From Sphingobacterium sp. SGG-5 (lineage in GTDB: Bacteria; Bacteroidota; Bacteroidia; Sphingobacteriales; Sphingobacteriaceae), in NCBI RefSeq assembly GCF_011043525.1, contig NZ_JAAKGO010000001.1, positions 496,001 through 560,000 of the forward strand: a stretch of DNA of 64,000 bases. The letters are read 5' to 3'. Of the stretch, positions 54,111 to 62,839 are shown in pieces. The position numbers and the translations under genes are program-made. Every line of letters starts with the position of its first letter. The first letter of the stretch is position 1. Under the pieces are notes generated by a model, which was given only the letters and a program-made list of their open reading frames with translations, was not told the origin of the DNA and ran no database searches.

Positions 54111-56774
54111 TCAATACAGTTGATTGAAAATCAACTTAAATGTGCTGTGTGTTTGAGCGCGGAAAGTGACTTCGGGTCCAAATACAAAAACTTTTCCCTT
54201 TCCTAAATCTGCGCGATAGGCTGCTACGGTATTCGCTAAATGCTGCTGCCCTAGCGCCCAGCCGCTTTTCAACGCGTCAGGGCTGTCAAAAAAGAGCAGT
54301 GCCTTCAGGTTATATTTCGCAGCCCCCTTACCCCAGGTAAAAACAGGGCTATTGCCAAAATATACGTCGACCCTATCCTCCAGACCGCTTGTTGCCTTAT
54401 CATCCGTTGACACGCTTACTGTCATCACACTACCCGGAATATAAAATTCCTGCTTAGACAACGCAAGACGCTTGCCGTCGACTACCTTCGTCAGCGCATT
54501 TTCCTGAGGAATACCCAAATGCTTGGCCAAATAACTGCTGCTGCCTATGAGGATAAGTTTACCACCGTCATCTACGAACTGTCGGATTGCCGGCAAGGAA
54601 TAATCGGAAGAAAAGCGCCCTACTCTGTCTCGGTATTTCTCAGGGATAGTAGGGCTACCTTGACCGTCCGCTGATCTCTTCTTTAACGTTGATGTTATCC
54701 CTCCTCCTGGAAAGATGATAACATCGTATTTATCCCGCAATGCTCCCCGGTCGATATCCGGATTATAGATCACGTCAAAGTCATAGTCGAAATCTTCCAA
54801 GAGCCAGCGCATCCACCCCGACTTCATGGAACCTCCATACGTATCCCAAAGTGCGATACGAAGCGGGCGTGCAGGTGTGGTATCTTGAGGTAAACGAGTC
54901 ACAGGCTCGACGCTATAAGCGACCGTCGTATGCAACTCTTTCAGCAGACTTTGGTTGACCGCATTGTTTTCAATATAAAAATCACCGTTCGTATCGGTGT
55001 ACGCCGTACCTTTCGACCGGAGCACATTATTCAGGAGTTTAAAATTGTCGTTAGCGGCCGTACTCAACTTCAAATACTTGCCTTCAACAGCATATTTTGA
55101 ATCAAATGGAATAAGCTTCCCTCTTTCCAGACGGACAAACATATTTTCCGCAACAGGCGTTTGGATCCTGTCGAATTTGACACCCATAGTATACGCCAAT
55201 GTCCACCCAGCTGCATCATACGGCGGGATAGGAGGTCCACCTTGATATTCAAAATCATCCGGATGGTTCTGCGGCTCAAACATATCCAATATATGAGGAC
55301 GGAAAGCTTGGGCCAAACGTACGACATAACTTCCCGCGGGATAATTTTCTCCTTTCAGCCCAAAGGGCTTATCTGTTCGCTCGACCTGTATACCCGCCAA
55401 AATCAATCTGTTGATAAATTTAATAGCCGTACCGAAATCCGGCTGATCCGAAGGGATAACATAGGCCACGGGATCTCGGCGGCTTTTGTCTTCTTTCAGC
55501 ACATCAAACCATTTGACGGGCACTTTTTTAGTGGTATTCAGGTTAGAAACCTCTTTTAAATACTGAATCTGACTCGGGTTGATGGACAGAGACGGTTCCA
55601 TTCCTCGCTTGATAGAATTTCGTCCCATTTTATAGATGTTGTAAAGCAGATCTTCCTTATTATTAGCCGCGTAATGCAGTACAGCCATATTGAGGGATAC
55701 CGAATAATCGATCGATTTCTTAAAATTCCAGGTCTGCGGATGTATTGGATTAGGCGAATCACCATTAGGCAATATCCGGTTGTATATCAAGGGTGTACTG
55801 CTCGGGTTAGGTCCACCAATAATTTCGGTCAGGATACCGATCATGTTGTGAAAATAAACCGAAGTGCGGAGGCCACCATTCCACCACGTGGAAAATTGGG
55901 AAGCGCCACGCTGCCCATAACCGGGTTTATCTTCCACATTCAAACGGGTGTGCATCGCCGCGCCTATGGCATCCAAGCTGGTCACAAGAATGGGATCATA
56001 TACGTAATTAAAGGGATCCCGATAGGGTGGACCAACCACAACTGTTCCTGCTGGCGCACTTTGATGATGATTATAGACGATCTGCGGGATCCAATCTACG
56101 AACAAAGGCTTCGCCATATTACGCGATTCGGCCATATTGAACATGAAAAAGTCACGGTTATTATCGTGGCCTACATATTTCTGGTACAAGACAGGTAACT
56201 TTTCCATTTTTCTCCGACTCGGTTCTTTCTCCCGCATATACCAATTGCCGACCAGCTCATGCCCGTCGGGGTTTGCATGAACAAAAAGGATAATCACGTT
56301 ATCCAATATTTTTGTGACCTCGTCGTCTTTCCGGCTGACCATCTGGTATAGCGTCTCGATCAGCTGATGGGTGGCCACCGTTTCTGTAGCATGTAAGCCC
56401 CCATCGATCCATACGACGGCTTTACCCTCCTTTGCAAATTGCCTTGCCAATGAATCGGACATTTTTGCCAATGCCAGGTCTTTGGAAATAGTTTGATACC
56501 GCTGTACATTTTTTAGGTTTTGTGGCGAACTGACCACGAGCATATACTGATTTCGCCCTTCTTCGGTCTGACCCAAGTTTTGAAGTAGAACCCGATCCGA
56601 TAGATCAGCAAGCTGTTGAAAGTACGCTTCGGTCTGCGTATAATTGGTAAGATGGTAATCATCGCCTATATGAAATCCGAAATGAAGCTTAGGACTGGGA
56701 ATCGTCGTCTGCGCTTTTGTACTTCCTCCAATAAAGTAAAGGAGCATCCACGCTAAACATAAAGAGTATCTCAT
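54111..56774 (-). CDS. M14-family zinc carboxypeptidase-like protein, exported
   Basis: An 887-residue exported protein with signal peptide ending STKAQ. The peptidase M14 domain (about 45-330) has zinc-binding HxxE in GLHATET, a NPDGHE segment, and a later zinc His probably in YNHHQSAP. The C-terminal half (about 560-887) carries IIFPGGGITSTLKK, typical of a class I glutamine-amidotransferase-like fold, without the usual nucleophile identified. Large M14 proteins like this are common in Bacteroidota and probably digest imported peptides. The gene is divergent from pepT. Confidence 0.88.
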   Translation of the reverse strand: MRYSLCLAWMLLYFIGGSTKAQTTIPSPKLHFGFHIGDDYHLTNYTQTEAYFQQLADLSDRVLLQNLGQTEEGRNQYMLVVSSPQNLKNVQRYQTISKDLALAKMSDSLARQFAKEGKAVVWIDGGLHATETVATHQLIETLYQMVSRKDDEVTKILDNVIILFVHANPDGHELVGNWYMREKEPSRRKMEKLPVLYQKYVGHDNNRDFFMFNMAESRNMAKPLFVDWIPQIVYNHHQSAPAGTVVVGPPYRDPFNYVYDPILVTSLDAIGAAMHTRLNVEDKPGYGQRGASQFSTWWNGGLRTSVYFHNMIGILTEIIGGPNPSSTPLIYNRILPNGDSPNPIHPQTWNFKKSIDYSVSLNMAVLHYAANNKEDLLYNIYKMGRNSIKRGMEPSLSINPSQIQYLKEVSNLNTTKKVPVKWFDVLKEDKSRRDPVAYVIPSDQPDFGTAIKFINRLILAGIQVERTDKPFGLKGENYPAGSYVVRLAQAFRPHILDMFEPQNHPDDFEYQGGPPIPPYDAAGWTLAYTMGVKFDRIQTPVAENMFVRLERGKLIPFDSKYAVEGKYLKLSTAANDNFKLLNNVLRSKGTAYTDTNGDFYIENNAVNQSLLKELHTTVAYSVEPVTRLPQDTTPARPLRIALWDTYGGSMKSGWMRWLLEDFDYDFDVIYNPDIDRGALRDKYDVIIFPGGGITSTLKKRSADGQGSPTIPEKYRDRVGRFSSDYSLPAIRQFVDDGGKLILIGSSSYLAKHLGIPQENALTKVVDGKRLALSKQEFYIPGSVMTVSVSTDDKATSGLEDRVDVYFGNSPVFTWGKGAAKYNLKALLFFDSPDALKSGWALGQQHLANTVAAYRADLGKGKVFVFGPEVTFRAQTHSTFKLIFNQLY

Positions 56775-56859
56775 CGGTATTATTATTTATCGGTATTTAG
56801 TTCATAATTATGCCGCGCAATATACAAAAAATGACACGCCGTTATCCATTTTATCTTTA

Positions 56860-56867
56860 TACTTTTG
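56860..56867 (+). promoter_or_regulatory. -7 box for pepT
   Basis: TACTTTTG matches TAnnTTTG and lies 18 bp before the pepT ATG. No -33 TTTG is found at the usual distance. Confidence 0.4.
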
Positions 56868-56885
56868 TAGCTTTGAGCGAATAGC

Positions 56886-58151
56886 ATGCATACTCCAGAA
56901 ATCATCCCTACAATTACAGATTACCAAGTGGCCGCACATTTCATGCGCTATGTGCAGATCGACACGCAGTCCGATCCCTACTCCACGACCTTCCCATCGA
57001 CGGCCAAACAAAAGAACCTCAGCAAACTGCTTGTGGAAGAGCTTTTAGCGATGGGGATAAAAGACGTACATTTGGATGAGCATGGGTATGTCTATGCGAC
57101 GATACCTTCCAATACGACTAAACAAGTGCCAGTGATCTGTTTTTGTTCACATGTCGACACGTCTCCCGATTGTTCGGGAACAGCTGTCAAGCCGATTGTG
57201 CATACGAATTATCAAGGTCAGGATATTGTATTACCCGACGACCCAGCAGTGGTGATCCGATATGCGGAACATCCCGATTTGGCCAATCAGCTTGGACATG
57301 ATATCATCACCGCTTCGGGAACAACTCTTTTAGGGGCGGACGATAAAGCCGGCGTAGCGGCAATCATGGAAGCTGCCCGGATATGGACAAGCCATCCACA
57401 GATCAAGCACGGTACCATCAAAATTCTTTTCACTCCCGATGAAGAGATCGGGCGGGGTGTAGACTACGTCGATCTGCAAAAGTTAGGTGCGGATTTCGGA
57501 TATACCATAGACGGTGAAAAAGCCGGTACCATAGAAGATGAGACTTTCTCTGCGGACGGTGCTAAGGTAACCATTCTTGGTGTCTCCGTCCATCCGGGAT
57601 TTGCAAAAAATAAGATGCAAAATGCCCTAAAAATTGCTGCAAAGATTATCGATTCTTTACCTAAAGATAGGCTGTCGCCCGAGAGCACATCCGGTAAAGA
57701 AGGCTTTATACATCCCACTCACCTATCGGGAGGGGTAGAGCAGGCGATCCTCGAATTTATCATCCGGGATCATGACACCAAAAACCTGGCCCGCTATGCC
57801 AATGAACTGGAGCAGATCATCAAAAGGACAATCGGGGATTTTCCGGGGTGTACATACGTCTTGGATATCCACGAACAATACCGTAATATGAAAGAAGTGC
57901 TCGACCAATACCCCGAGGTGATGTCGGTCGGTTTGGAAGCTATCGAACGCACAGGACTGACGTCCGAACGAAGAAGTATACGCGGGGGAACAGATGGCTC
58001 CAGATTATCCTTCATGGGATTGCCCTGTCCAAATGTCTTTGCGGGAGGTCATGCTTTTCATGGAAAGATGGAATGGGTAAGCCGACAGGATATGGAAAGG
58101 GCCGTGGAGACTATATTACATATTGCCTGTATCTGGGAAGAGCGGGCGTGA
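56886..58151 (+). CDS. pepT: Peptidase T (tripeptide aminopeptidase)
   Basis: A 421-residue cytosolic M20B metallopeptidase that removes the N-terminal residue of tripeptides. Zinc ligands lie in FCSHVDTSPD, GADDKAGVAAI and TPDEEIGRG, with a final zinc His near FAGGHAFHGKMEW. The conserved segment YTIDGEKAGTIEDETF marks the PepT branch. The length and motif spacing are standard. It lies next to the exported M14 peptidase, giving a peptide-use theme. Confidence 0.96.
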   Translation: MHTPEIIPTITDYQVAAHFMRYVQIDTQSDPYSTTFPSTAKQKNLSKLLVEELLAMGIKDVHLDEHGYVYATIPSNTTKQVPVICFCSHVDTSPDCSGTAVKPIVHTNYQGQDIVLPDDPAVVIRYAEHPDLANQLGHDIITASGTTLLGADDKAGVAAIMEAARIWTSHPQIKHGTIKILFTPDEEIGRGVDYVDLQKLGADFGYTIDGEKAGTIEDETFSADGAKVTILGVSVHPGFAKNKMQNALKIAAKIIDSLPKDRLSPESTSGKEGFIHPTHLSGGVEQAILEFIIRDHDTKNLARYANELEQIIKRTIGDFPGCTYVLDIHEQYRNMKEVLDQYPEVMSVGLEAIERTGLTSERRSIRGGTDGSRLSFMGLPCPNVFAGGHAFHGKMEWVSRQDMERAVETILHIACIWEERA

Positions 58152-58191
58152 AATAACTGAAGATCACAGACTAAAGCGAAACTAAAAAACT

Positions 58192-58761
58192 ATGCATAAA
58201 TCAAACGAAGTATTAAAAGCTATCCAGGGTCGACGTGCTGTTATGCAAAACAGCTTCACCCAAGAAGAGGTATCCAAGGAGGATATACAAACCATTTTAG
58301 AAGCCGCCAATGCTGCGCCTACACATAAGCGTACACAACCTTGGCGATTTGTGATCTTTCGAAAAGGCGGTCTGGAAAGATTGGGGTCGGAACTCGCCCG
58401 CATCTATAAAAACAGTACACCTGCGGAGAAATACAGTGAAATGGCGGAGCAAAATATGGCTAAAAAAGCTACGATGTCGAATGTGGCCATCGCTATCGTG
58501 GTTAATTATACTGGCGATGTCCCCGAATGGGAAGAATTGGCAGCAACCTCTTGTGCAGTCGAAAACCTCTGGTTGGCCGCACACTCGTTAGGAATAGGAG
58601 GTTACTGGTCTACACCGGGACTTATTCAGCATTTAGGTGACTTCCTGAAATTAGAAGACAGCCAGAAGTGTATCGGTCTTTTCTATCTTGGGCACCATAA
58701 CAGTGAACCACGTACACCTGCCCGTTCGCCCCTTGAAGATAAAATCCGCTGGGAAGAATAG
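58192..58761 (+). CDS. Nitroreductase family FMN protein
   Basis: A 189-residue FMN-dependent nitroreductase-fold oxidoreductase. FMN-binding signatures are GRRAVMQNSF at the N-terminus, ANAAPTHKRTQPWRFVI and GIGGYWSTPG. The short length is typical of the YdjA-like branch. Substrates could be nitroaromatics, quinones or enones. It lies 40 bp after pepT on the same strand. Confidence 0.88.
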   Translation: MHKSNEVLKAIQGRRAVMQNSFTQEEVSKEDIQTILEAANAAPTHKRTQPWRFVIFRKGGLERLGSELARIYKNSTPAEKYSEMAEQNMAKKATMSNVAIAIVVNYTGDVPEWEELAATSCAVENLWLAAHSLGIGGYWSTPGLIQHLGDFLKLEDSQKCIGLFYLGHHNSEPRTPARSPLEDKIRWEE

Positions 58762-58770
58762 AAAAATCAC

Positions 58771-59418
58771 CTATTGAATAGATAAACGATGGATATCTAA
58801 ATGGAATGACGCTGCGCTACCATTCCATTTAGGTCCATTCTCCAAGAGTTTCAACAATTCGTCCGTATCGGCCAAATCTTTATCTTTTATGACTATATCG
58901 ACGACTTTTCCGGTCTTATCAATTGCCAACACGACAGCAGCTACCCTTAAATCCTGCTCTCCCGCGTAATTTTCGGAAAGATATGCTTCCAATTGTTGCC
59001 ATCCGCCTACAGGTTTGCCGTTGTAGCTCTCGTCAGGCGTTAATGTTACAGCATATACATGATCCTGCATAATTTCAACTTCTGTTAAACCCGCCGTCTG
59101 CTGGGGCAAATACCGAATCAGCAATAAGGTACATACCGTTACAAACATGACCGCAGCTGCCATTCCTATAGCTAAGCGTTGCCAGCTGTAGAAGCGCTTG
59201 TTTTTCGCTGAGGCTTGGCTATTAATACGGGCGGCCAAGCGCTTTTGGAGCAGGCTAAGGCGCCCAGCATCTACCCCCTGCTGTAATGCATATCCGTCAA
59301 TAGCATCCTGCAAAAAAGGATCATCCAATGCCTCCCTTTCCAAGGTATACATATCCTCCTTGCTCATCAAACCATTGACATAGTTGTGAATACGTGACAA
59401 TTGATAATTATTTTCCAT
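58771..59418 (-). CDS. Anti-sigma-like membrane protein with TonB-like C-terminal domain
   Basis: A 215-residue single-pass inner-membrane protein. The N-terminal cytosolic part (1-90) resembles Bacteroidota anti-sigma regions (LSRIHNYVNGLMSKEDMYTLEREALDDPF). The transmembrane helix is about 93-112. The periplasmic C-terminus (about 125-215) follows the TonB C-terminal pattern: GKPVGGWQQLEAYLSENY, VVLAIDKTGKVVDIVIK and GPKWNGSA. It overlaps the sigma factor gene by 11 bp, so it is probably its anti-sigma factor. Whether the TonB-like domain couples to a receptor is unknown. Confidence 0.75.
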   Translation of the reverse strand: MENNYQLSRIHNYVNGLMSKEDMYTLEREALDDPFLQDAIDGYALQQGVDAGRLSLLQKRLAARINSQASAKNKRFYSWQRLAIGMAAAVMFVTVCTLLLIRYLPQQTAGLTEVEIMQDHVYAVTLTPDESYNGKPVGGWQQLEAYLSENYAGEQDLRVAAVVLAIDKTGKVVDIVIKDKDLADTDELLKLLENGPKWNGSAASFHLDIHRLSIQ

Positions 59419-59962
59419 TTTGCTTATTCTCCATACATATTTTCAGATTGCGTTTACCGTTTTGAATAGCACTCTTCACTTTGTTGAGCGCATATCCCGT
59501 TGTGTCGGCAATATCTTTATAACATAGCTGCTCCAGATAAAACAATCGTACGCATCGCTCTTGCTCCGCATTCAACCCTTGCATACAGTCTTCCAGTTTT
59601 TTAAAATCCCGTTCGTCCCATTTGTCGTCCTCATCCTGACGCAATTGCTGTTCACTTTCATACAGGTTCTCTTCGATATCAACGAAGCTGGAGCGCTTAT
59701 CCTTGCGGAGCTGCATCAAACAATAGTTCCGGGCATAAACATAAAGCCAACTCTTTAGGTTGGCTACTTCATGGCTCCGCAACTTGGCAATCAATTCCTC
59801 AAAGATCTGCATGACCGCGTCCTGACTTCGCTCGGGATCCCGCAGGTACTTTAAGCATACACCATATAGTAACGACATATAAGGAGCATATAGCTCGCCC
59901 AAGGTTTCCAGATCACCTGTGCGCTTATAATACGACAATAGCTCCTTTTCGTTCATGTACAA
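59408..59962 (-). CDS. ECF-type RNA polymerase sigma factor
   Basis: A 184-residue extracytoplasmic-function sigma factor. Region 2 is seen in RDPERSQDAVMQIFEELI and YVYARNYCLMQLR, and region 4 in ECFxLFYLEQLCYKDIADT-like QERCVRLFYLEQLCYKD and TGYALNKVKSAIQNGKRNL. The start may be M1 or M3. It overlaps the membrane protein downstream, a classical sigma/anti-sigma pair. Its own -35/-10 target sites are not visible here. Confidence 0.92.
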   Translation of the reverse strand: MYMNEKELLSYYKRTGDLETLGELYAPYMSLLYGVCLKYLRDPERSQDAVMQIFEELIAKLRSHEVANLKSWLYVYARNYCLMQLRKDKRSSFVDIEENLYESEQQLRQDEDDKWDERDFKKLEDCMQGLNAEQERCVRLFYLEQLCYKDIADTTGYALNKVKSAIQNGKRNLKICMENKQNGK

Positions 59963-60039
59963 TTAACCTTCAACAATAAGATGATGAAAGGTAGCAATTT
60001 CCATACAGTTTCCGGAGTTTTTCTTCTTTGTTTCTGTTG

Positions 60040-61293
60040 TTAGCCAAATAGTATCATCGCTACAATCAAGGTCACAATAATATTAAATGACTGCGCAATC
60101 AGAAATGCATACAGCGGTTTTTTGTTATTGTGGCTGAATAAGTCCTTAAAATTGGTTTCGAGCCCTATGGAGGTAAATGCTAAGGCAAACCAAAGTCCTT
60201 GCAAACTTTTCAGACTCCCTTTTACAACATCAACGGTCTCTGGAGAAATCACAAAAGAAAACAACAAAGAGGCAAAGACGAAACCGATAACGAATTTTGG
60301 AAACCGATCCCAGATAATGCCTAATGTCGGCTTTTGCTCTTTTATTTTATCGTCTGCAGATTTTGTATACGTCCAATAGATACTAATAAAAAAGGCTGCT
60401 ATTCCTAGCATAACATTCTGGGAGAACTTGACAATGGTACTGATTTCCAATGCAGCATCTCCCACAAGGGAGCCAGAAGCAACGACTGCCCCTGTGGTAT
60501 CGATGGACCCACCCAACCAGGCACCGGTAACTTCCTGTGACAAACCTAACATATTGGCGATGTAAGGCATAAAGATCATCATCGGCACCGCCGTGATTAA
60601 CACTAAGGAGACCACATAGGATAGCTTTTTACTATCCCCCTCAATAGCCCCTGAAGTAGCGATGGCAGCAGAAACACCACAGATGGACACCGCACTCGAC
60701 AGCATCAGGGACATTTCTTTATCGATCTTCAGTTTCTTACATATCCAAAAGGCAAAATACCAGACCGAAATAACCACAATCAACGCTTGAATAAGTCCCA
60801 ATGATCCAGCTGTTAGAATCGACCGAAAGATGATGCTTGTACCCAACAAGACCAAACCTATTTTAACATATAGTTCGGTACTCAGCGTATCTCTGAACCA
60901 TTGGGGCAGTTTAAAGCAGTTGCTGATAAAGAGCCCTATTCCTAAACTGAAAATGACGGCTTCCAGGTTATATTCCTTAACAAGAGAATTTCCTGCGGCA
61001 ATCAACGCGAATAGGGTGAGGAAAAATACGACCGGAAAAACAATCAATAATGATTTTAAGTTCTTCTTGAGCAAAATTGCACCCAAAATAGCGACACCGT
61101 ATACCGTAATAAACTGTAAAGCGATAGCTCGCAGGTTTTCTATGGCAAACACCTTTGTATTCAGCTGCCCCACATTTTCCCAGCTGAATGTTGGTTTTGG
61201 TATAATAATTCCTGATAGGGCTAAAAATATAAGCCCAAGACCTAAAATGACGACTACCCAATCTTCGGATAAGTCAATTTTTTTGGATGACAT
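60040..61293 (-). CDS. YeiH-family putative sulfate exporter (UPF0324)
   Basis: A 417-residue polytopic membrane protein with about ten helices. The conserved YeiH segments are MLSSAVSICGVSAAIATSGAI, WLGGSIDTTGAVVASG and LAFTSIGLETNFKDLF. Relatives are annotated as sulfate or sulfonate exporters from weak evidence, and cysteine-linked roles exist in E. coli. It stands alone between the sigma factor and the FAD oxidoreductase. Confidence 0.88.
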   Translation of the reverse strand: MSSKKIDLSEDWVVVILGLGLIFLALSGIIIPKPTFSWENVGQLNTKVFAIENLRAIALQFITVYGVAILGAILLKKNLKSLLIVFPVVFFLTLFALIAAGNSLVKEYNLEAVIFSLGIGLFISNCFKLPQWFRDTLSTELYVKIGLVLLGTSIIFRSILTAGSLGLIQALIVVISVWYFAFWICKKLKIDKEMSLMLSSAVSICGVSAAIATSGAIEGDSKKLSYVVSLVLITAVPMMIFMPYIANMLGLSQEVTGAWLGGSIDTTGAVVASGSLVGDAALEISTIVKFSQNVMLGIAAFFISIYWTYTKSADDKIKEQKPTLGIIWDRFPKFVIGFVFASLLFSFVISPETVDVVKGSLKSLQGLWFALAFTSIGLETNFKDLFSHNNKKPLYAFLIAQSFNIIVTLIVAMILFG

Positions 61294-61350
61294 ATGGCTA
61301 AGTTGATTTAAATTAAAAGTATAGTAAAGTTATAGAAATTCTAACTTTTC

Positions 61351-62793
61351 TCATAATTCGATCTCCTGATGAAACCAATCCGCTAACACGGTTCTCGCAG
61401 CGTGATAACCGCACATCCCGTGAACCCCTCCACCCGGCGGAGTGGAAGAAGAGCAGATATATACTTTTTTGTTTGCAGTACGATACGGTGTCAGCGATCG
61501 TGTAGGTCGGGTAAACAGTTGTCCGATATCCATAATACCTCCGTTAATATCTCCGCCCACATAATTGGGGTTATACACCTCCATTTGTTGTGCGTTGATG
61601 GTATGTCTTTCGAGAATAATATCCTTAAAGCCGGGAGCAAAACGCTCAATCTGATTCTCAATGGCTTCTGTACGATCGGCAGTAGACCCATTGGGCACAT
61701 GACAGTATGCCCAGCTCGTATGTTTCCCTGCAGGTGCTCTGCCTGAGTCGAACACACTTTGTTGTGCAAATAACACAAAAGGTTTGTCAATCAACTCACC
61801 TCGATGTGTTTCTCTTTCAGCTCGGGCAATATCTTCATACGTATTGCCGATATGTACTGTAGCCGCTTGCCCGCACCGTGGATCCTTAAAGGGAACCGGT
61901 TCGGACAGGGCCCAGTCAATCTTGAAAACGCCCATCCCCTGCCTATACTTCTGCAATTCGCGTCTATACGATTCGGTAAGGTCAAGCCCGTCCAGTTGTA
62001 AGATCTGCCTGGGTGTTAAGTCCAAGATCATTGTCTTATAGTTGGGCAAATCAGCAACATTTTTTACCCACAAACCGGTTTGCACCTCTCCACCCAAATC
62101 TTTGTAATAGTTTACCAGTGCTTCCCCAATCGACTGTGAGCCTCCTATCGGAATAGGCCAACCATATTTGTTGCCCACAGCCATCAGTACCATCCCGATA
62201 GCCGACGTAGCCCAATTGGATAGCGGTTGTATACCATGCGCCACCATACCTGCCCAAAGCGCCTTACCCTTTTCGGTTTTGAAAGAGCGGGCCAGCCAAC
62301 TAGCGGGCCGTAGTGCATCCAGACCAAAATCCGCCAATTGTAACGGCCTTTTTGGAAAATGTAATGGCCCCATAATATCTTGAGCTAAACTCTCCCAATG
62401 GTTAACTACCGGCTGTATTAGTTTTTTATAAAAATCACCGTCTATACCTAATCCATCAGCCGTCTCTGCCAGGCTATGTGTCAAAAGCGCAACATCGCCG
62501 CTATCCAGCGGGTGTGCTGCTGCGTAAGGAGCCTGAACAAATTCTAACCCATACTCCTGAAGCGGCAGCGAACGCATAAACGGCGATGCCACAGCCATAG
62601 GGTGTATAGCCGAACAGACGTCGTGTTTAAAGTCTGGCAAAGTCAGTTCCTTCGTCCGCATGCCGCCGCCGATAGTATCTGCACCTTCGATGATCAGCGT
62701 GGAAAGGCCTCTCTGCTGCAGCGTGATCCCCGCAGCCAGTCCGTTCGGACCGGAACCGATTATAATGGCGTCGTATGAAATTTTTAATGACAT
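61351..62793 (-). CDS. FAD-dependent oxidoreductase (phytoene dehydrogenase-like)
   Basis: A 480-residue amine-oxidase/CrtI-type flavoprotein. The FAD dinucleotide-binding motif is IIGSGPNGLAAG at the N-terminus, with IIEGADTIGGGMRT after it. The C-terminal FAD segment is CSSSTPPGGGVHGMCGYHAA. Similar proteins desaturate carotenoids or oxidise retinol-like compounds; the substrate is not known, and no carotenoid genes flank it. Its start codon lies inside a perfect 15-bp inverted repeat, which may control translation. Confidence 0.88.
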   Translation of the reverse strand: MSLKISYDAIIIGSGPNGLAAGITLQQRGLSTLIIEGADTIGGGMRTKELTLPDFKHDVCSAIHPMAVASPFMRSLPLQEYGLEFVQAPYAAAHPLDSGDVALLTHSLAETADGLGIDGDFYKKLIQPVVNHWESLAQDIMGPLHFPKRPLQLADFGLDALRPASWLARSFKTEKGKALWAGMVAHGIQPLSNWATSAIGMVLMAVGNKYGWPIPIGGSQSIGEALVNYYKDLGGEVQTGLWVKNVADLPNYKTMILDLTPRQILQLDGLDLTESYRRELQKYRQGMGVFKIDWALSEPVPFKDPRCGQAATVHIGNTYEDIARAERETHRGELIDKPFVLFAQQSVFDSGRAPAGKHTSWAYCHVPNGSTADRTEAIENQIERFAPGFKDIILERHTINAQQMEVYNPNYVGGDINGGIMDIGQLFTRPTRSLTPYRTANKKVYICSSSTPPGGGVHGMCGYHAARTVLADWFHQEIEL

Positions 62794-62824
62794 AAGCTTG
62801 TACGAATATAAGCTTATGTCATTA
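62785..62824 (-). promoter_or_regulatory. Perfect 15-bp inverted repeat over the start of the FAD oxidoreductase
   Basis: The arms TAATGACATAAGCTT (62785-62799) and AAGCTTATGTCATTA (62810-62824) are exactly complementary around a 10-bp spacer. The ATG at 62791-62793 lies within one arm, so an mRNA hairpin would hide it. As DNA, the same dyad could be an operator for a dimeric repressor. Confidence 0.8.
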
Positions 62825-62839
62825 AATTCACCCCTAATA

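Noticed and set aside
55884..55891. CCACGTGG core like parS, with GGAA on one side
   Set aside because: Only one half-site matches; it lies inside the M14 peptidase and is likely chance.
55674..56198. 174-codon plus-strand frame opposite the M14 peptidase
   Set aside because: It is antisense to conserved peptidase sequence, has no domain, and has no promoter or ribosome site.
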